Of a stretch of DNA of 64,000 bases, positions 55,838-64,000 are shown piece after piece; the stretch's first letter is position 1; every line of letters begins with the position of its first letter. The DNA is taken from positions 1 to 64,000 of the forward strand of contig JAFLEF010000033.1 in the NCBI GenBank assembly GCA_017309115.1. The letters run 5' to 3'. The DNA is from Verrucomicrobiota bacterium (GTDB taxonomy: Bacteria; Verrucomicrobiota; Verrucomicrobiia; Limisphaerales; UBA9464). The notes beneath the pieces were generated by a model. That model was not told where the DNA came from. It worked only from the letters and a program-made list of their open reading frames with translations, and did no database searches. A program made the translations under genes and the position numbers.

Positions 55838-58669
55838 ATGTTGAAACTGTCTCGTCTCCTCAGCCTGTTGCTGCTCTTCGCTGCCGTCCAGCCGGCCCTC
55901 TCACAGTCGCCGAGCCAGGTCGCCGAAGAAGAGTCCGTCCGTCGCCAGGAAAAACTGATTCTCCTTCGCAAGACCATTGAAGCCGCGCAAGCGGCCAATG
56001 TGGCTAAGGATTATCAGGCCACTGCCAAACTTTACGAAGACGCTTGGACCTTAACGGACCAGCTGGGATCTGCGGCGGAGGCGGAACGGGCAACGGTACG
56101 AACTGGCTTGTCAGCGGCTCGACTGGCACTCGCGACCGCAGCCGCCAAACGAGGAGACTATCGCGAAGCCAATACTCAAGTGACGAGAGCGTTGAAGGTC
56201 GACCCTTCCAACGCCGCCGCCCAGAGTTTCAAGGACGAGAATGACAAACGGATGGCCAATTTGGTTGGAAAATTGCCGTCGGAGGAGGCCCTAGCTCAGA
56301 TCCCGCCCGCCAAGGCACAGGACCTGAAGGCTGCCACCCTGGCCCAAGACGGCAAACTGCTGTTCGAAGCGGGTAAGTTGGATGAGGCCGAAAAGTTGCT
56401 TCTCGAGGCCAAGGCTTTGCAGCCGGAGAATCGGACCGCCAATTACTACCTGGAACTTCTTCAGCAAGCACGGTTTGGCCGGGCGGCGCAGGTAAAGAAA
56501 CTCACTACGCGCGAGATGCTACTCGAAGTGGAGCAAGCTTGGAGTCTTCCGAAGAACAGCCTTCCCAATGCAAATCCCTTCGCGCGGACCAATCTGATCT
56601 ACACTGGTGCGGGCCGCCAGATGATCCAAAACAAGTTGGATCGAATCATCCTCAACGAAGTGAAGTTCGACGGCGTACCTCTCTCCGAGGTTGTCAAATA
56701 CCTCGATGAGCAGGCGCGCGCACGGGACCCGGAAAAGAGAGGCCTTAACTTCATTATCAACTCAACGATGGACGTGGTGAGTGCTTCGGCGGTTCCCCAG
56801 ATTGATCCGAATACTGGCGCACCGATTCCCGCCGCTCCCGCTGAACCGGTCGACCTCAATAGTGTCATCATTCGACTCAGCCCAGGCTTGAGGAACATTC
56901 GATTGGCCGATGCCATCGACGCGATTGCCAAAGTGGCCGAACGGCCCCTGAAGTATTCTATCGAAGACTACGCGATCGTGTTCACTCAGAGACTTCCGGA
57001 GTCCCCTCAGTTGTACACTCGTTCGTTCCGAGTTGATCCCAACACGTTCATGCAAGGTCTGGAGGCTGTTGTCGGCTTCCCCTTTGGTAACCTTCAGGTT
57101 GGTGGTGGCGGCGGCGGTGGTGGTGGTGGCGGCGGCGGCGGCGGCGGTGGCGGCGGTCAAGGAGGACAGGGTGGCATTTTCACCGTCCCCCGTGTTGAGG
57201 CTTCTTCGGGTGTAGCTCAAGGCGGCGGTGGTGGTGGTGGTGGTGGTGCTGTCGGCGGCGGCGGCCAAGGCGGCCAAGGTGGGGCGGGCATCAGCAACGT
57301 CACTCGCACCAATGAAATGGCCAACGTCCAGATCATGGTTCGCAACTTCTTCACGGCGTGCGGTGTAAACTTTCCGATCACTGCGCTCCCCGGCCAGGGC
57401 GGCGCCGGATTTGGCCAGCAGCAGGCGTTCGGAGCTAACGGATTGGTGGATCCCAATGCCAACCAAAAGGCCCTCTTCTTCAACGATCGAACGGGTATCC
57501 TCTTCGTTCGAGCGACTCTCTCTGATCTCGATATCATTGAGAAAGCGATTGAAGCGTTGAACGTCGCTCCCCCGCAGGTGGAGATCGAAGCCAAGTTTGC
57601 CGAAGTCACCCAGTCCGATGCGAAAGCGTTGGGATTCCAATGGTGGTTCGGTAACTGGACAGTCGGTGGGGATCGCGTCGGTGTTCAGGGCGGTACAGCG
57701 CCGTCCATGGGAAGTCCTGCGACTTCCGGATCCGCCGCCAATCCTTACGGAACATTCCCTGGCGTGCCTTTCTCGTCTGGCGTGCCCGGAGTTCCGGATA
57801 ACTTGGTCAACACTACGATCCCGCCCGCCAGTACCGATGGCAATTTGACCGGCGGACTTCGAAACACCTACACGGATGCGAATCGCAACACGACGACCAT
57901 CCCGACCGTGGCGACGATTACCGGTATTCTGACAAATCCCCAGTTCCGGGTCGCGATCGCCGCTCTGGAGCAGCGCGATGGTGTCGATCTGTTGGCCGCT
58001 CCTAAGGTGACCACGTTGAGCGGACGCCAAGCGCAGATTGTTACTGCCGACGTGCGGACGATCGTAACCGGCGTCAACATCCAGCAGACTGCTAGCGGTG
58101 GCGCCGGCAACACCGCTGCTGGGGGATTCAATAACGGTGGTGGTGGTGTGGCACCCGCGGCCAACTACAACGTTCAAACCATTCCCTTCGGACCGGAGTT
58201 GAACGTGATTCCCTATGTGTCGGCGGACGACGTGTCGATCCAAATGACCTTGATTCCCGTTGTGACCGACTTCGTGGGATACGACGATCCCGGTCCGTTC
58301 GTTCCGCAGGCCCAATCGGTGGCCGGCAATACCGTCGGCATTCCTTTGACGGCGACTCTGCCGCTGCCGCGCCTACGGACCCGCCAGGTGGTTACCTCAG
58401 CCATTGTGTGGGACGGTCAAACGGTGGTTCTGGGTGGATTGATTGCTGAAGACACCCGTAAGGCCCGCGACAAGGTTCCTATCTTGGGTGACCTTCCCTT
58501 GGTCGGACGTCTGTTCACCAGCGAGGCCTCGGCCACCGTCAAAAAGAACCTTCTGATCTTCGTGACTCCGACGATCATCGATCCCTCAGGGCGTCGCGTT
58601 AATGATCCAAACGCGATGCCGTACGATCCGAATACCATTCCTCCGCAGTCCGGAGCACGTTCCAAGTAA
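55838..58669 (+). CDS. pilQ: Type IV pilus secretin (PilQ/GspD family, Amuc_1098-like)
   Basis: 943 residues with signal peptide LLSLLLLFAAVQPALSQ. N-terminal TPR-like region (residues about 40-205), then N-domain segments (LSPGLRNIRLADAIDAIAKV). Two glycine tracts (about 421-442 and 461-480) precede a cysteine/aromatic stretch. The secretin C-domain starts at VEIEAKFAEVTQSDAKALGF and ends VPILGDLPLVGRLFTS, then KKNLLIFVTPTII. It forms the outer-membrane pore of the pilus. It lies 46 bp after the previous gene in the pilM operon. Confidence 0.93.
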   Translation: MLKLSRLLSLLLLFAAVQPALSQSPSQVAEEESVRRQEKLILLRKTIEAAQAANVAKDYQATAKLYEDAWTLTDQLGSAAEAERATVRTGLSAARLALATAAAKRGDYREANTQVTRALKVDPSNAAAQSFKDENDKRMANLVGKLPSEEALAQIPPAKAQDLKAATLAQDGKLLFEAGKLDEAEKLLLEAKALQPENRTANYYLELLQQARFGRAAQVKKLTTREMLLEVEQAWSLPKNSLPNANPFARTNLIYTGAGRQMIQNKLDRIILNEVKFDGVPLSEVVKYLDEQARARDPEKRGLNFIINSTMDVVSASAVPQIDPNTGAPIPAAPAEPVDLNSVIIRLSPGLRNIRLADAIDAIAKVAERPLKYSIEDYAIVFTQRLPESPQLYTRSFRVDPNTFMQGLEAVVGFPFGNLQVGGGGGGGGGGGGGGGGGGGQGGQGGIFTVPRVEASSGVAQGGGGGGGGGAVGGGGQGGQGGAGISNVTRTNEMANVQIMVRNFFTACGVNFPITALPGQGGAGFGQQQAFGANGLVDPNANQKALFFNDRTGILFVRATLSDLDIIEKAIEALNVAPPQVEIEAKFAEVTQSDAKALGFQWWFGNWTVGGDRVGVQGGTAPSMGSPATSGSAANPYGTFPGVPFSSGVPGVPDNLVNTTIPPASTDGNLTGGLRNTYTDANRNTTTIPTVATITGILTNPQFRVAIAALEQRDGVDLLAAPKVTTLSGRQAQIVTADVRTIVTGVNIQQTASGGAGNTAAGGFNNGGGGVAPAANYNVQTIPFGPELNVIPYVSADDVSIQMTLIPVVTDFVGYDDPGPFVPQAQSVAGNTVGIPLTATLPLPRLRTRQVVTSAIVWDGQTVVLGGLIAEDTRKARDKVPILGDLPLVGRLFTSEASATVKKNLLIFVTPTIIDPSGRRVNDPNAMPYDPNTIPPQSGARSK

Positions 58670-58799
58670 CCTTTGGGAACGAAATTGACGAGTTCGAGAC
58701 CGACACTGTGTGAACAATGACCGAACTGTGTTGCGAATGTTTGCGGAAGTGAACGAGACTCCTATCGTCAATCCGTTTTCACTGCGGCACGGCTCCGGT

Positions 58800-60704
58800 A
58801 TGACGGCTACGACTATGCCAAGTACGACAAGAAATTTTGCTGGCTCGCGTTCCGTGCTCCGGCGATGGCTTCCACTTACAATGGGGATGCTAGCGGGGAT
58901 TGGGGTTTCGGCTGGAACACCATTCGTCCCAGAAGGAGCGCAGTATCAGGCGGCTGGATCTGTGGTGGGCGATCAAGTATCACCAGTTATCGCATTCCGT
59001 CCCTCGGGGGGCTGGCTGGCTTGGCAAGATAACAGCACGGATGGGGTCGGTTTCGGAATCAGCGCTCGCCGTCTCACCAGCCAACTGACGGGTCTCAGCT
59101 CATTCCGAGTCAATGAAACCACCGTTGGCGACCAGGAGAATGTCCAAGTCGTACTTCTCCCTGATGGCGGAGCCTTCTTGGTCTGGCAGAGCGGTACTCC
59201 TGGTGCCCAGTCAGTCATGGGACGAATCCTTAAGCCGGATGGAAAGTTCGCCGCCGGGGAGTTCTTGATCTCAGGTGGCAATACGGTGAACAACCGAGAA
59301 CCATCTATCGCCATCAACAAGGACGGAACAGTGCTGGTGGTTTGGGCATCGGATGCTGGTGACGGCAACATGCTGGGCGTTCAGGGGCAGCTGTACACCA
59401 CTGCTGGAGTCCCCTCTGGTGGCTCCTTCGCGATCAACCAAGTTGCCAAATTCCATCAAAGGTCGCCTGCGGTCGCTTCGCTTTCAGACGGCAACTTCGT
59501 CGTGGTTTGGATTTCTGAACATCAGCGTTCAGAAAACAGTGTTGATGTCATTGCGAGGAAAATTAGTGCTTCCGGAGCCCCTCTGCAGAACGAATTTGTT
59601 GTCAATGTGACTTCTAAGCCGTGTGCCACCCCCACGGTGGCCCCTTTGATCGGCGGCGGATTCATGACGGCTTGGGCAGAACATGACTTCTCGGTCCCCG
59701 GTGCGGTTTGGGATGTTGTCGGACGGACCTATGGGGTGAGCGGACCGCTCGCTTCTCCGAGCTCCATCAACACTCGACGTCTGGGTTTCCAAGGCATGCC
59801 GAAACTTGCGGCAACTGCTGATGCGGTTCTGGCGGTGTATCGAAGCCAGGGAGGGGATGGTTATGGATCGGGTGTCTCCGGGCGTTGGCTGTCGGCGGAA
59901 GGCGAACCAACTGGAGAGGAGTTTGTCGTTAATACTCAGACTTCCGGTGACCAGTTAACTCCTACTGTGGCTTCTGATGGAGAGAATCGAATAGTCGCCC
60001 TCTGGAGCACCTTCGGCGGTTCTGCCCGAGGAATGGACATCGCTGGCCAGCGGTTCACTCGAGCTGCGATCCCTCTGGACGCCCCCTCCGCCCCCTACGT
60101 TTTCGCGGCGTCATCCTCACGGCTACTCATTACTTTCCCCGAACTGTCGGGTCTCCCGATCAAACAGTACGAATTGTATCTCAACGAGTCGGATGCGCCG
60201 ATTGTAGTCACCTCTGGGTCATATTCCTTGGGTGGGTTAGCGCCGAACTCGACCCATGTTGTTCGACTTGCCTATCAACTTCAGGATGGACGCAAATCGC
60301 CACTTTCCCAGGCAACCTCGGGCAAGACTTGGGGCGAAGACGGAAACGCAGATGGCCTTCCCGATGATTGGCAGACAATCACCTACGGAACGGACTCGTC
60401 GAAGTGGCCTTTACCCTTCACCGACTCCGATCAAGACGGGGCATCAGACCGGGAAGAGTTCCTAGCCGGGACTGACCCGAAATCGGCTCAAAGTGTTCTC
60501 CGGACTACCCTAACCAGCACGCAGCAAGGCGTACTCTTGAGCTGGAATTCCCGTCCCGGTGCTTTCTATCAGGTCCAAAGTTCAAGTGACCTAAAGGAAT
60601 GGACCAATATTGGTGCGGCTCGTCTCGCCGCCGGCGAGACCGATTCAATCCCGGTTGGCGATCAGCCGAACAACTCGTATTACCGCGTAAACCTTCTCCG
60701 TTGA
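58800..60704 (+). CDS. Secreted Kelch/propeller-like protein with calcium motif
   Basis: 634 residues from the ATG at 58800; a GTG at 58710 would add 30. The signal segment is SVLRRWLPLTMGMLAGIGVS. The body is made of repeated units with 'VVVW.s..' strands (TVLVVWASDAGDGNMLGVQG, NFVVVWISEHQRS), as in a beta-propeller, then a fibronectin III-like domain. GEDGNADGLPDDWQ and DSDQDGASDREEF form a calcium motif before a final domain FYQVQSSSDLKEWTNIG. It begins 130 bp after the secretin and heads a group of three exported proteins. Function unknown. Confidence 0.8.
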   Translation: MTATTMPSTTRNFAGSRSVLRRWLPLTMGMLAGIGVSAGTPFVPEGAQYQAAGSVVGDQVSPVIAFRPSGGWLAWQDNSTDGVGFGISARRLTSQLTGLSSFRVNETTVGDQENVQVVLLPDGGAFLVWQSGTPGAQSVMGRILKPDGKFAAGEFLISGGNTVNNREPSIAINKDGTVLVVWASDAGDGNMLGVQGQLYTTAGVPSGGSFAINQVAKFHQRSPAVASLSDGNFVVVWISEHQRSENSVDVIARKISASGAPLQNEFVVNVTSKPCATPTVAPLIGGGFMTAWAEHDFSVPGAVWDVVGRTYGVSGPLASPSSINTRRLGFQGMPKLAATADAVLAVYRSQGGDGYGSGVSGRWLSAEGEPTGEEFVVNTQTSGDQLTPTVASDGENRIVALWSTFGGSARGMDIAGQRFTRAAIPLDAPSAPYVFAASSSRLLITFPELSGLPIKQYELYLNESDAPIVVTSGSYSLGGLAPNSTHVVRLAYQLQDGRKSPLSQATSGKTWGEDGNADGLPDDWQTITYGTDSSKWPLPFTDSDQDGASDREEFLAGTDPKSAQSVLRTTLTSTQQGVLLSWNSRPGAFYQVQSSSDLKEWTNIGAARLAAGETDSIPVGDQPNNSYYRVNLLR

Positions 60705-60707
60705 CCC

Positions 60708-62201
60708 ATGCGTAACTTTTTTAAGGGAATATTGCTGGGGGTTCTCCTGCTGGCGACTGGCTACTCTAATCGAGCGTTCTCGCTGCTGGGGCCATTCGCA
60801 TCCTACCAGATTCCTAGTCTCAATTACGAAAGCCCATTCACCTCCATTGCAGCGCAGGGTGATATCGGCGGTCCAATGAATCTCACAGAGGAGTACCGAT
60901 GGGGCAGTCCTGTGCTGGTTTATGGTTTCGATTCAAGTTTCGTGGAGTATTTTGGTGCTGAAGGTGTAGCTGCAGTTGAAGCGGCAATAAAGGTCCTAAA
61001 CGACCTGCCAGCGACTAGCGCAATGAGCTCTTCGCTTTCGGAGTTTCCGTTAACTACTACCAGATTCAATTATACGGCCCAGCAGCTTAGGCTGAGAGAC
61101 ATTAAGTCTACCGTGCTGTCAATCGTTCTGCAGCAGCTAGGATTGGCATGTCCTGAGCGCTTTACGTGGACAATCTATCAGCAGAGGCCAATCGACGGCA
61201 CTGATCCTCAACAATACGTTTACAGTATCATTCAACGAAATTTCGATCCCGTAAATTTCCGACCGTCCGCGTATGTAAACAACACGCTCTACACATACCA
61301 GATTCTCCAAGTAAGTGCCGATCCCGACACTTGGGATTGCATGGAATTGGCGGTTGACGTTGCAAATCCGAACGTCAGCGTCGCGGCGACTGCCGGTCTG
61401 CAAGCAGGGGTGGTGGATCCCCGCGTTTATCAACAAGTCTACGGGGCACTGGACTTCGTCCAAGGGGGCTATGGATTGTTTTATAGTGGACTGACTCGTG
61501 ATGACGTAGCTGGACTCCGCTATATCTACCGACCTCAGAACACCAACTGGCAAAGTGCGCCAGTCGGTACGTTTGGAAGCGCCGCAATCTCGCCATGGGC
61601 AAACATTTCATTCCAGATCGTATATCCAAATCCGATCTCACCTTGGACCGTGGTGGGCGGACCCATTTTCGGTACGACTAACGTATTGGGCGTCACGACT
61701 GCCGGGTTCCTAAACACGGGCGGACGGGCAGGTCCGGGCAAACTCAGTTTTGTCCGAGTGGATACCGATCCCCTCTTGGGTCAATATTTGGTACCAGTGA
61801 CGATTAGCTACCCGGAGACCGTTATCGACCAAAGTGGCGTCGCAATAAGACAGGTTGCAGCTCGGACAATTCTAGCCCCAGATATAATCTTTTCAGCCCA
61901 AGACTTGGGAGCTTATCCAAACGATCCCGCGCCCTATGTTTACGGCGTTACCGGAACAACCTTTTTGCAAACGCCAAATCCTGGAGTGCCAACTGCTCAA
62001 GACGGGCCCGGAATAATAGAGACGGGGATTCAAATAATTCTAAGCAAGGTGGGACCATGGCTGTTCAATGTCCGAGACACTGATCAGCTGTCTGGGATAC
62101 GAGGATTTACATGGGGTAGCTTCGACGGTACCACGAATGCCCCGATAATTTATCCAGTAGGCGCGAGCGCCCAGGAATTGGAGTCGAGACTGTTCCCGTG
62201 A
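60708..62201 (+). CDS. Exported protein, possible matrixin-like fold without zinc site
   Basis: 497 residues with signal segment FKGILLGVLLLATGYSNRAF. The part up to about residue 270 looks like a matrixin-type domain in outline: VEAAIKVLNDLPATSAMSSS, STVLSIVLQQLGLACPERF where a HExxHxxGxxH helix would sit, and LTRDDVAGLRYIYRPQ at the end. The zinc-binding His residues are not there, so it may be a non-enzymatic relative or unrelated. The DNA is clearly A+T-richer than upstream (22 of 60 bases G or C at 61201-61260). It starts 4 bases after the previous stop. Confidence 0.65.
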   Translation: MRNFFKGILLGVLLLATGYSNRAFSLLGPFASYQIPSLNYESPFTSIAAQGDIGGPMNLTEEYRWGSPVLVYGFDSSFVEYFGAEGVAAVEAAIKVLNDLPATSAMSSSLSEFPLTTTRFNYTAQQLRLRDIKSTVLSIVLQQLGLACPERFTWTIYQQRPIDGTDPQQYVYSIIQRNFDPVNFRPSAYVNNTLYTYQILQVSADPDTWDCMELAVDVANPNVSVAATAGLQAGVVDPRVYQQVYGALDFVQGGYGLFYSGLTRDDVAGLRYIYRPQNTNWQSAPVGTFGSAAISPWANISFQIVYPNPISPWTVVGGPIFGTTNVLGVTTAGFLNTGGRAGPGKLSFVRVDTDPLLGQYLVPVTISYPETVIDQSGVAIRQVAARTILAPDIIFSAQDLGAYPNDPAPYVYGVTGTTFLQTPNPGVPTAQDGPGIIETGIQIILSKVGPWLFNVRDTDQLSGIRGFTWGSFDGTTNAPIIYPVGASAQELESRLFP

Positions 62202-62221
62202 CCTAGACTGAGGACAAAACC

Positions 62222-64000
62222 ATGAGAATTTCGATAATCGCATTTGCCGCTGCCGCTCAAGCTCTGGTCTCGGCTATTTCCGCGCCAGCGCCTATTTACA
62301 TCAATGAGGGCGTGAATCCGAATCCCGTCGTTATTGATGCCACAATATTCTTAAACACTGGAACATTTACTATCGGCGCGCCCAACGGTGGATTCTTCAA
62401 TGACTTCCTGAGCCCCGTGAATCCATACGAGACTCAGAATACTCTATACTACACAAATACGTTTCGGATGTCGGCTGTTCCGGGTTTCAATCTGGAGTTC
62501 ATTAGTGATAGTGGAGTTCGTCGTCCTGCGGCCCAGGTTTACAATGCACCAGGTGCAACAATCAGTGCTGAGTTTTCTGATCTCGCTGCAAACCTCTTTT
62601 TTCCGAACACTATTTTTCCTCTCTACGGAGGGTTGGTGTCTATCAATGCTACAAATGTCATTAACAAGGGCACAATCGAGGGCTTTTACGCAGGAAGCAT
62701 CGAGATTCGCGGTGACAACGTCGATTTGAGTGCGAGTCGCGTGGGGTCTACGCCTCTCGATTTTAGCACGTTTAGAACTTGGAGATATATTCCCGACGCA
62801 AGCCGTTATCAGCCCTCCATCGGACTCGTCGACGAGACTTATTTTTCCCCGGAGACGAATGTTAGAGATATCTGGTGGCGGTATGGATTCTCTGCGCTGG
62901 ATCCACTTACATTTGCGGTAGAGCAGGTGGATGATTTCGGATTTACCAACCTCGTGGTCGATACCGGAGGTTTCTATATATACACTTTTTTGACAGACGA
63001 CCAGTCACCGGAAAACACCGACCCACCTTTTGCGAGTCTGACACTTCGTAATCCTGCTGTGTTCATGTGGACGAACCAGCCATCAGCCACAAATAAACAG
63101 ATCGAAGTGGTGTTTGTAGACAATCCTGACACTAACGTGCTTGTGGACGTAAGTTGGGCCAACGGGCCCAGTCGGGACTTCCCTGCCAAAACGGCCTTTA
63201 TCCGGTTCACCTCTGTGCAGCCGGACTTAATTAACCAAGGGGCGTCGACCGCGGTAACACAGTTTGTCATTGCAGACACCTTTGGATCGGCTCCTTTGAC
63301 TCAACTTCTTATCAATGGATTGACGCTCAATTCCCAGGCGCCGACCAATATTTTCGCGTTTCGAGCTTATCCGGATCGTTACAATCCAGCGCGTCCCATT
63401 GGTCCTATCACGACAAACGCAACTTTCTCTCCTTCGGTGTTTAACACATGGTTCGATGCTGCATTTGTGGATGGCTTTGAAATGACCAATGTGGTGACGA
63501 CAAATCTCTATGCCACTTACTCCGGTGAACTTGCGCGATTTCCATCCCAGAACCTAAACGACATCACTTTCATTCCAATTACTGATATTACTAGCGGAAC
63601 GATTTTCGATTTGATCGCCCCAACTCCAGTACCCGGGGCGTCGATTACGAATATCGCCGGACGAGTTGCCATTGACGCGAAGACGCTCGACCTTCGCAGA
63701 GCTCAGATTCAGGGCCAGGGAACAGTCTCAATCCGAGCGGACAATTTGAAGAGCAGTCGAGGGGCGGTCATTGACGCTCCGATTCTTAATTACGATTTGG
63801 GAAGCACCAATGGGGTGTTGGAGATTAGAGATCTTGCGAAATCGTCCGTATCTCGGTTTGGGGGAACGTTTGCCGTGTTTTCTACCACGTTTACGAACTC
63901 CTTCGACTACGTAACCAATACCCCAGGGACAACAAACGAAACAGGAGAAGTTGAACCCGGTGAGGAGGTTACAACGAATTTTGTGGCCATCTATCACGTG
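62222..64000 (+). CDS. Exported adhesin-like protein, 3' end outside the window
   Basis: The ATG at 62222 has GAGGA 7 bases upstream. The frame has no stop through 593 codons to base 64000, so it is a partial gene. Signal peptide MRISIIAFAAAAQALVSAIS. The product is Asn/Thr-rich beta repeat, for example YGGLVSINATNVINKGTIEG, then GSIEIRGDNVDLSASR and later LDLRRAQIQGQGTVSIRADN, resembling haemagglutinin-like or polymorphic beta-helix adhesins. It follows the preceding gene by 20 bp and shares its lower G+C content. The final function cannot be told. Confidence 0.82.
   Translation, partial: MRISIIAFAAAAQALVSAISAPAPIYINEGVNPNPVVIDATIFLNTGTFTIGAPNGGFFNDFLSPVNPYETQNTLYYTNTFRMSAVPGFNLEFISDSGVRRPAAQVYNAPGATISAEFSDLAANLFFPNTIFPLYGGLVSINATNVINKGTIEGFYAGSIEIRGDNVDLSASRVGSTPLDFSTFRTWRYIPDASRYQPSIGLVDETYFSPETNVRDIWWRYGFSALDPLTFAVEQVDDFGFTNLVVDTGGFYIYTFLTDDQSPENTDPPFASLTLRNPAVFMWTNQPSATNKQIEVVFVDNPDTNVLVDVSWANGPSRDFPAKTAFIRFTSVQPDLINQGASTAVTQFVIADTFGSAPLTQLLINGLTLNSQAPTNIFAFRAYPDRYNPARPIGPITTNATFSPSVFNTWFDAAFVDGFEMTNVVTTNLYATYSGELARFPSQNLNDITFIPITDITSGTIFDLIAPTPVPGASITNIAGRVAIDAKTLDLRRAQIQGQGTVSIRADNLKSSRGAVIDAPILNYDLGSTNGVLEIRDLAKSSVSRFGGTFAVFSTTFTNSFDYVTNTPGTTNETGEVEPGEEVTTNFVAIYHV

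Noticed and set aside
57100-57280. Gly-coding repeat as a CRISPR or satellite element
   Set aside because: It is an in-frame GGN repeat inside the secretin, without spacers.
56762-58315. Long open frame antisense to the secretin (517 codons)
   Set aside because: It exists because the G+C-rich secretin gene and its Gly repeats leave few stops on the other strand. It shows no domain, and the sense product is unmistakable.

Overview
The window looks like a chromosomal piece of a heterotrophic Verrucomicrobium, probably of the Pedosphaera/Limisphaera type. This rests on gene families and not on any database search. The markers are PEP-CTERM and VPDSG-CTERM sorting tails, a TIGR04073-type exosortase-associated lipoprotein, the PVC-type 'membrane-bound dehydrogenase' plus CxxCH cytochrome pair, large secreted proteins with thrombospondin-3-like Asp repeats, and a type IV pilus module arranged like Amuc_1098-1101 of Akkermansia. 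The G+C content is high (about 60% or more by eye) except for the last 3.3 kb. I saw no rRNA, tRNA, CRISPR array or insertion sequence.

0-16 kb. A giant secreted repeat protein is cut by the left edge. After it come a small zinc-ribbon protein, a DUF2071 protein, a secreted protein, a stand-alone CBM48-like protein and a VPDSG-CTERM protein. A leftward block then runs from a sulfotransferase and a Ski2-like helicase into a tight six-gene operon: Ycf35/DUF1257, pseudopilin, DUF2997, a signal-peptidase-like protein without visible catalytic residues, a TPR protein and PilT. This operon is the best candidate here for an undescribed system.

16-34 kb. This is mainly exported and redox proteins. 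They include a 1377-residue HEAMH metalloprotease-like multidomain protein, tandem fibro-slime PEP-CTERM paralogues, and a gene relic with a surviving terminator. A rightward set follows: a phosphatase with a C-terminal haem motif, a vanadium-haloperoxidase-like protein, a dihaem oxidoreductase and a serine beta-lactamase-like hydrolase. A split PVC dehydrogenase/cytochrome pair and another secreted protein lie on the minus strand.

34-52 kb. This is mostly housekeeping: leuA behind a leucine-rich leader peptide and terminator (classical attenuation), a polyprenyl diphosphate synthase, infA, a complete Tol-Pal operon, a Tat operon with two TatA paralogues and an enlarged TatC, ispE, ppnP, a NUDIX hydrolase overlapping tadA, a CBM48-like protein, a sugar isomerase/epimerase, a lipoprotein, recG and a HAD-methyltransferase fusion.

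52-64 kb. The type IV pilus operon comprises a PilM-PilN fusion, an Amuc_1100-like protein, an Amuc_1099-like protein and a secretin with polyglycine tracts. It is followed by three exported proteins. The last two lie in clearly A+T-richer DNA, and the final one stays open for 593 codons to the right edge.
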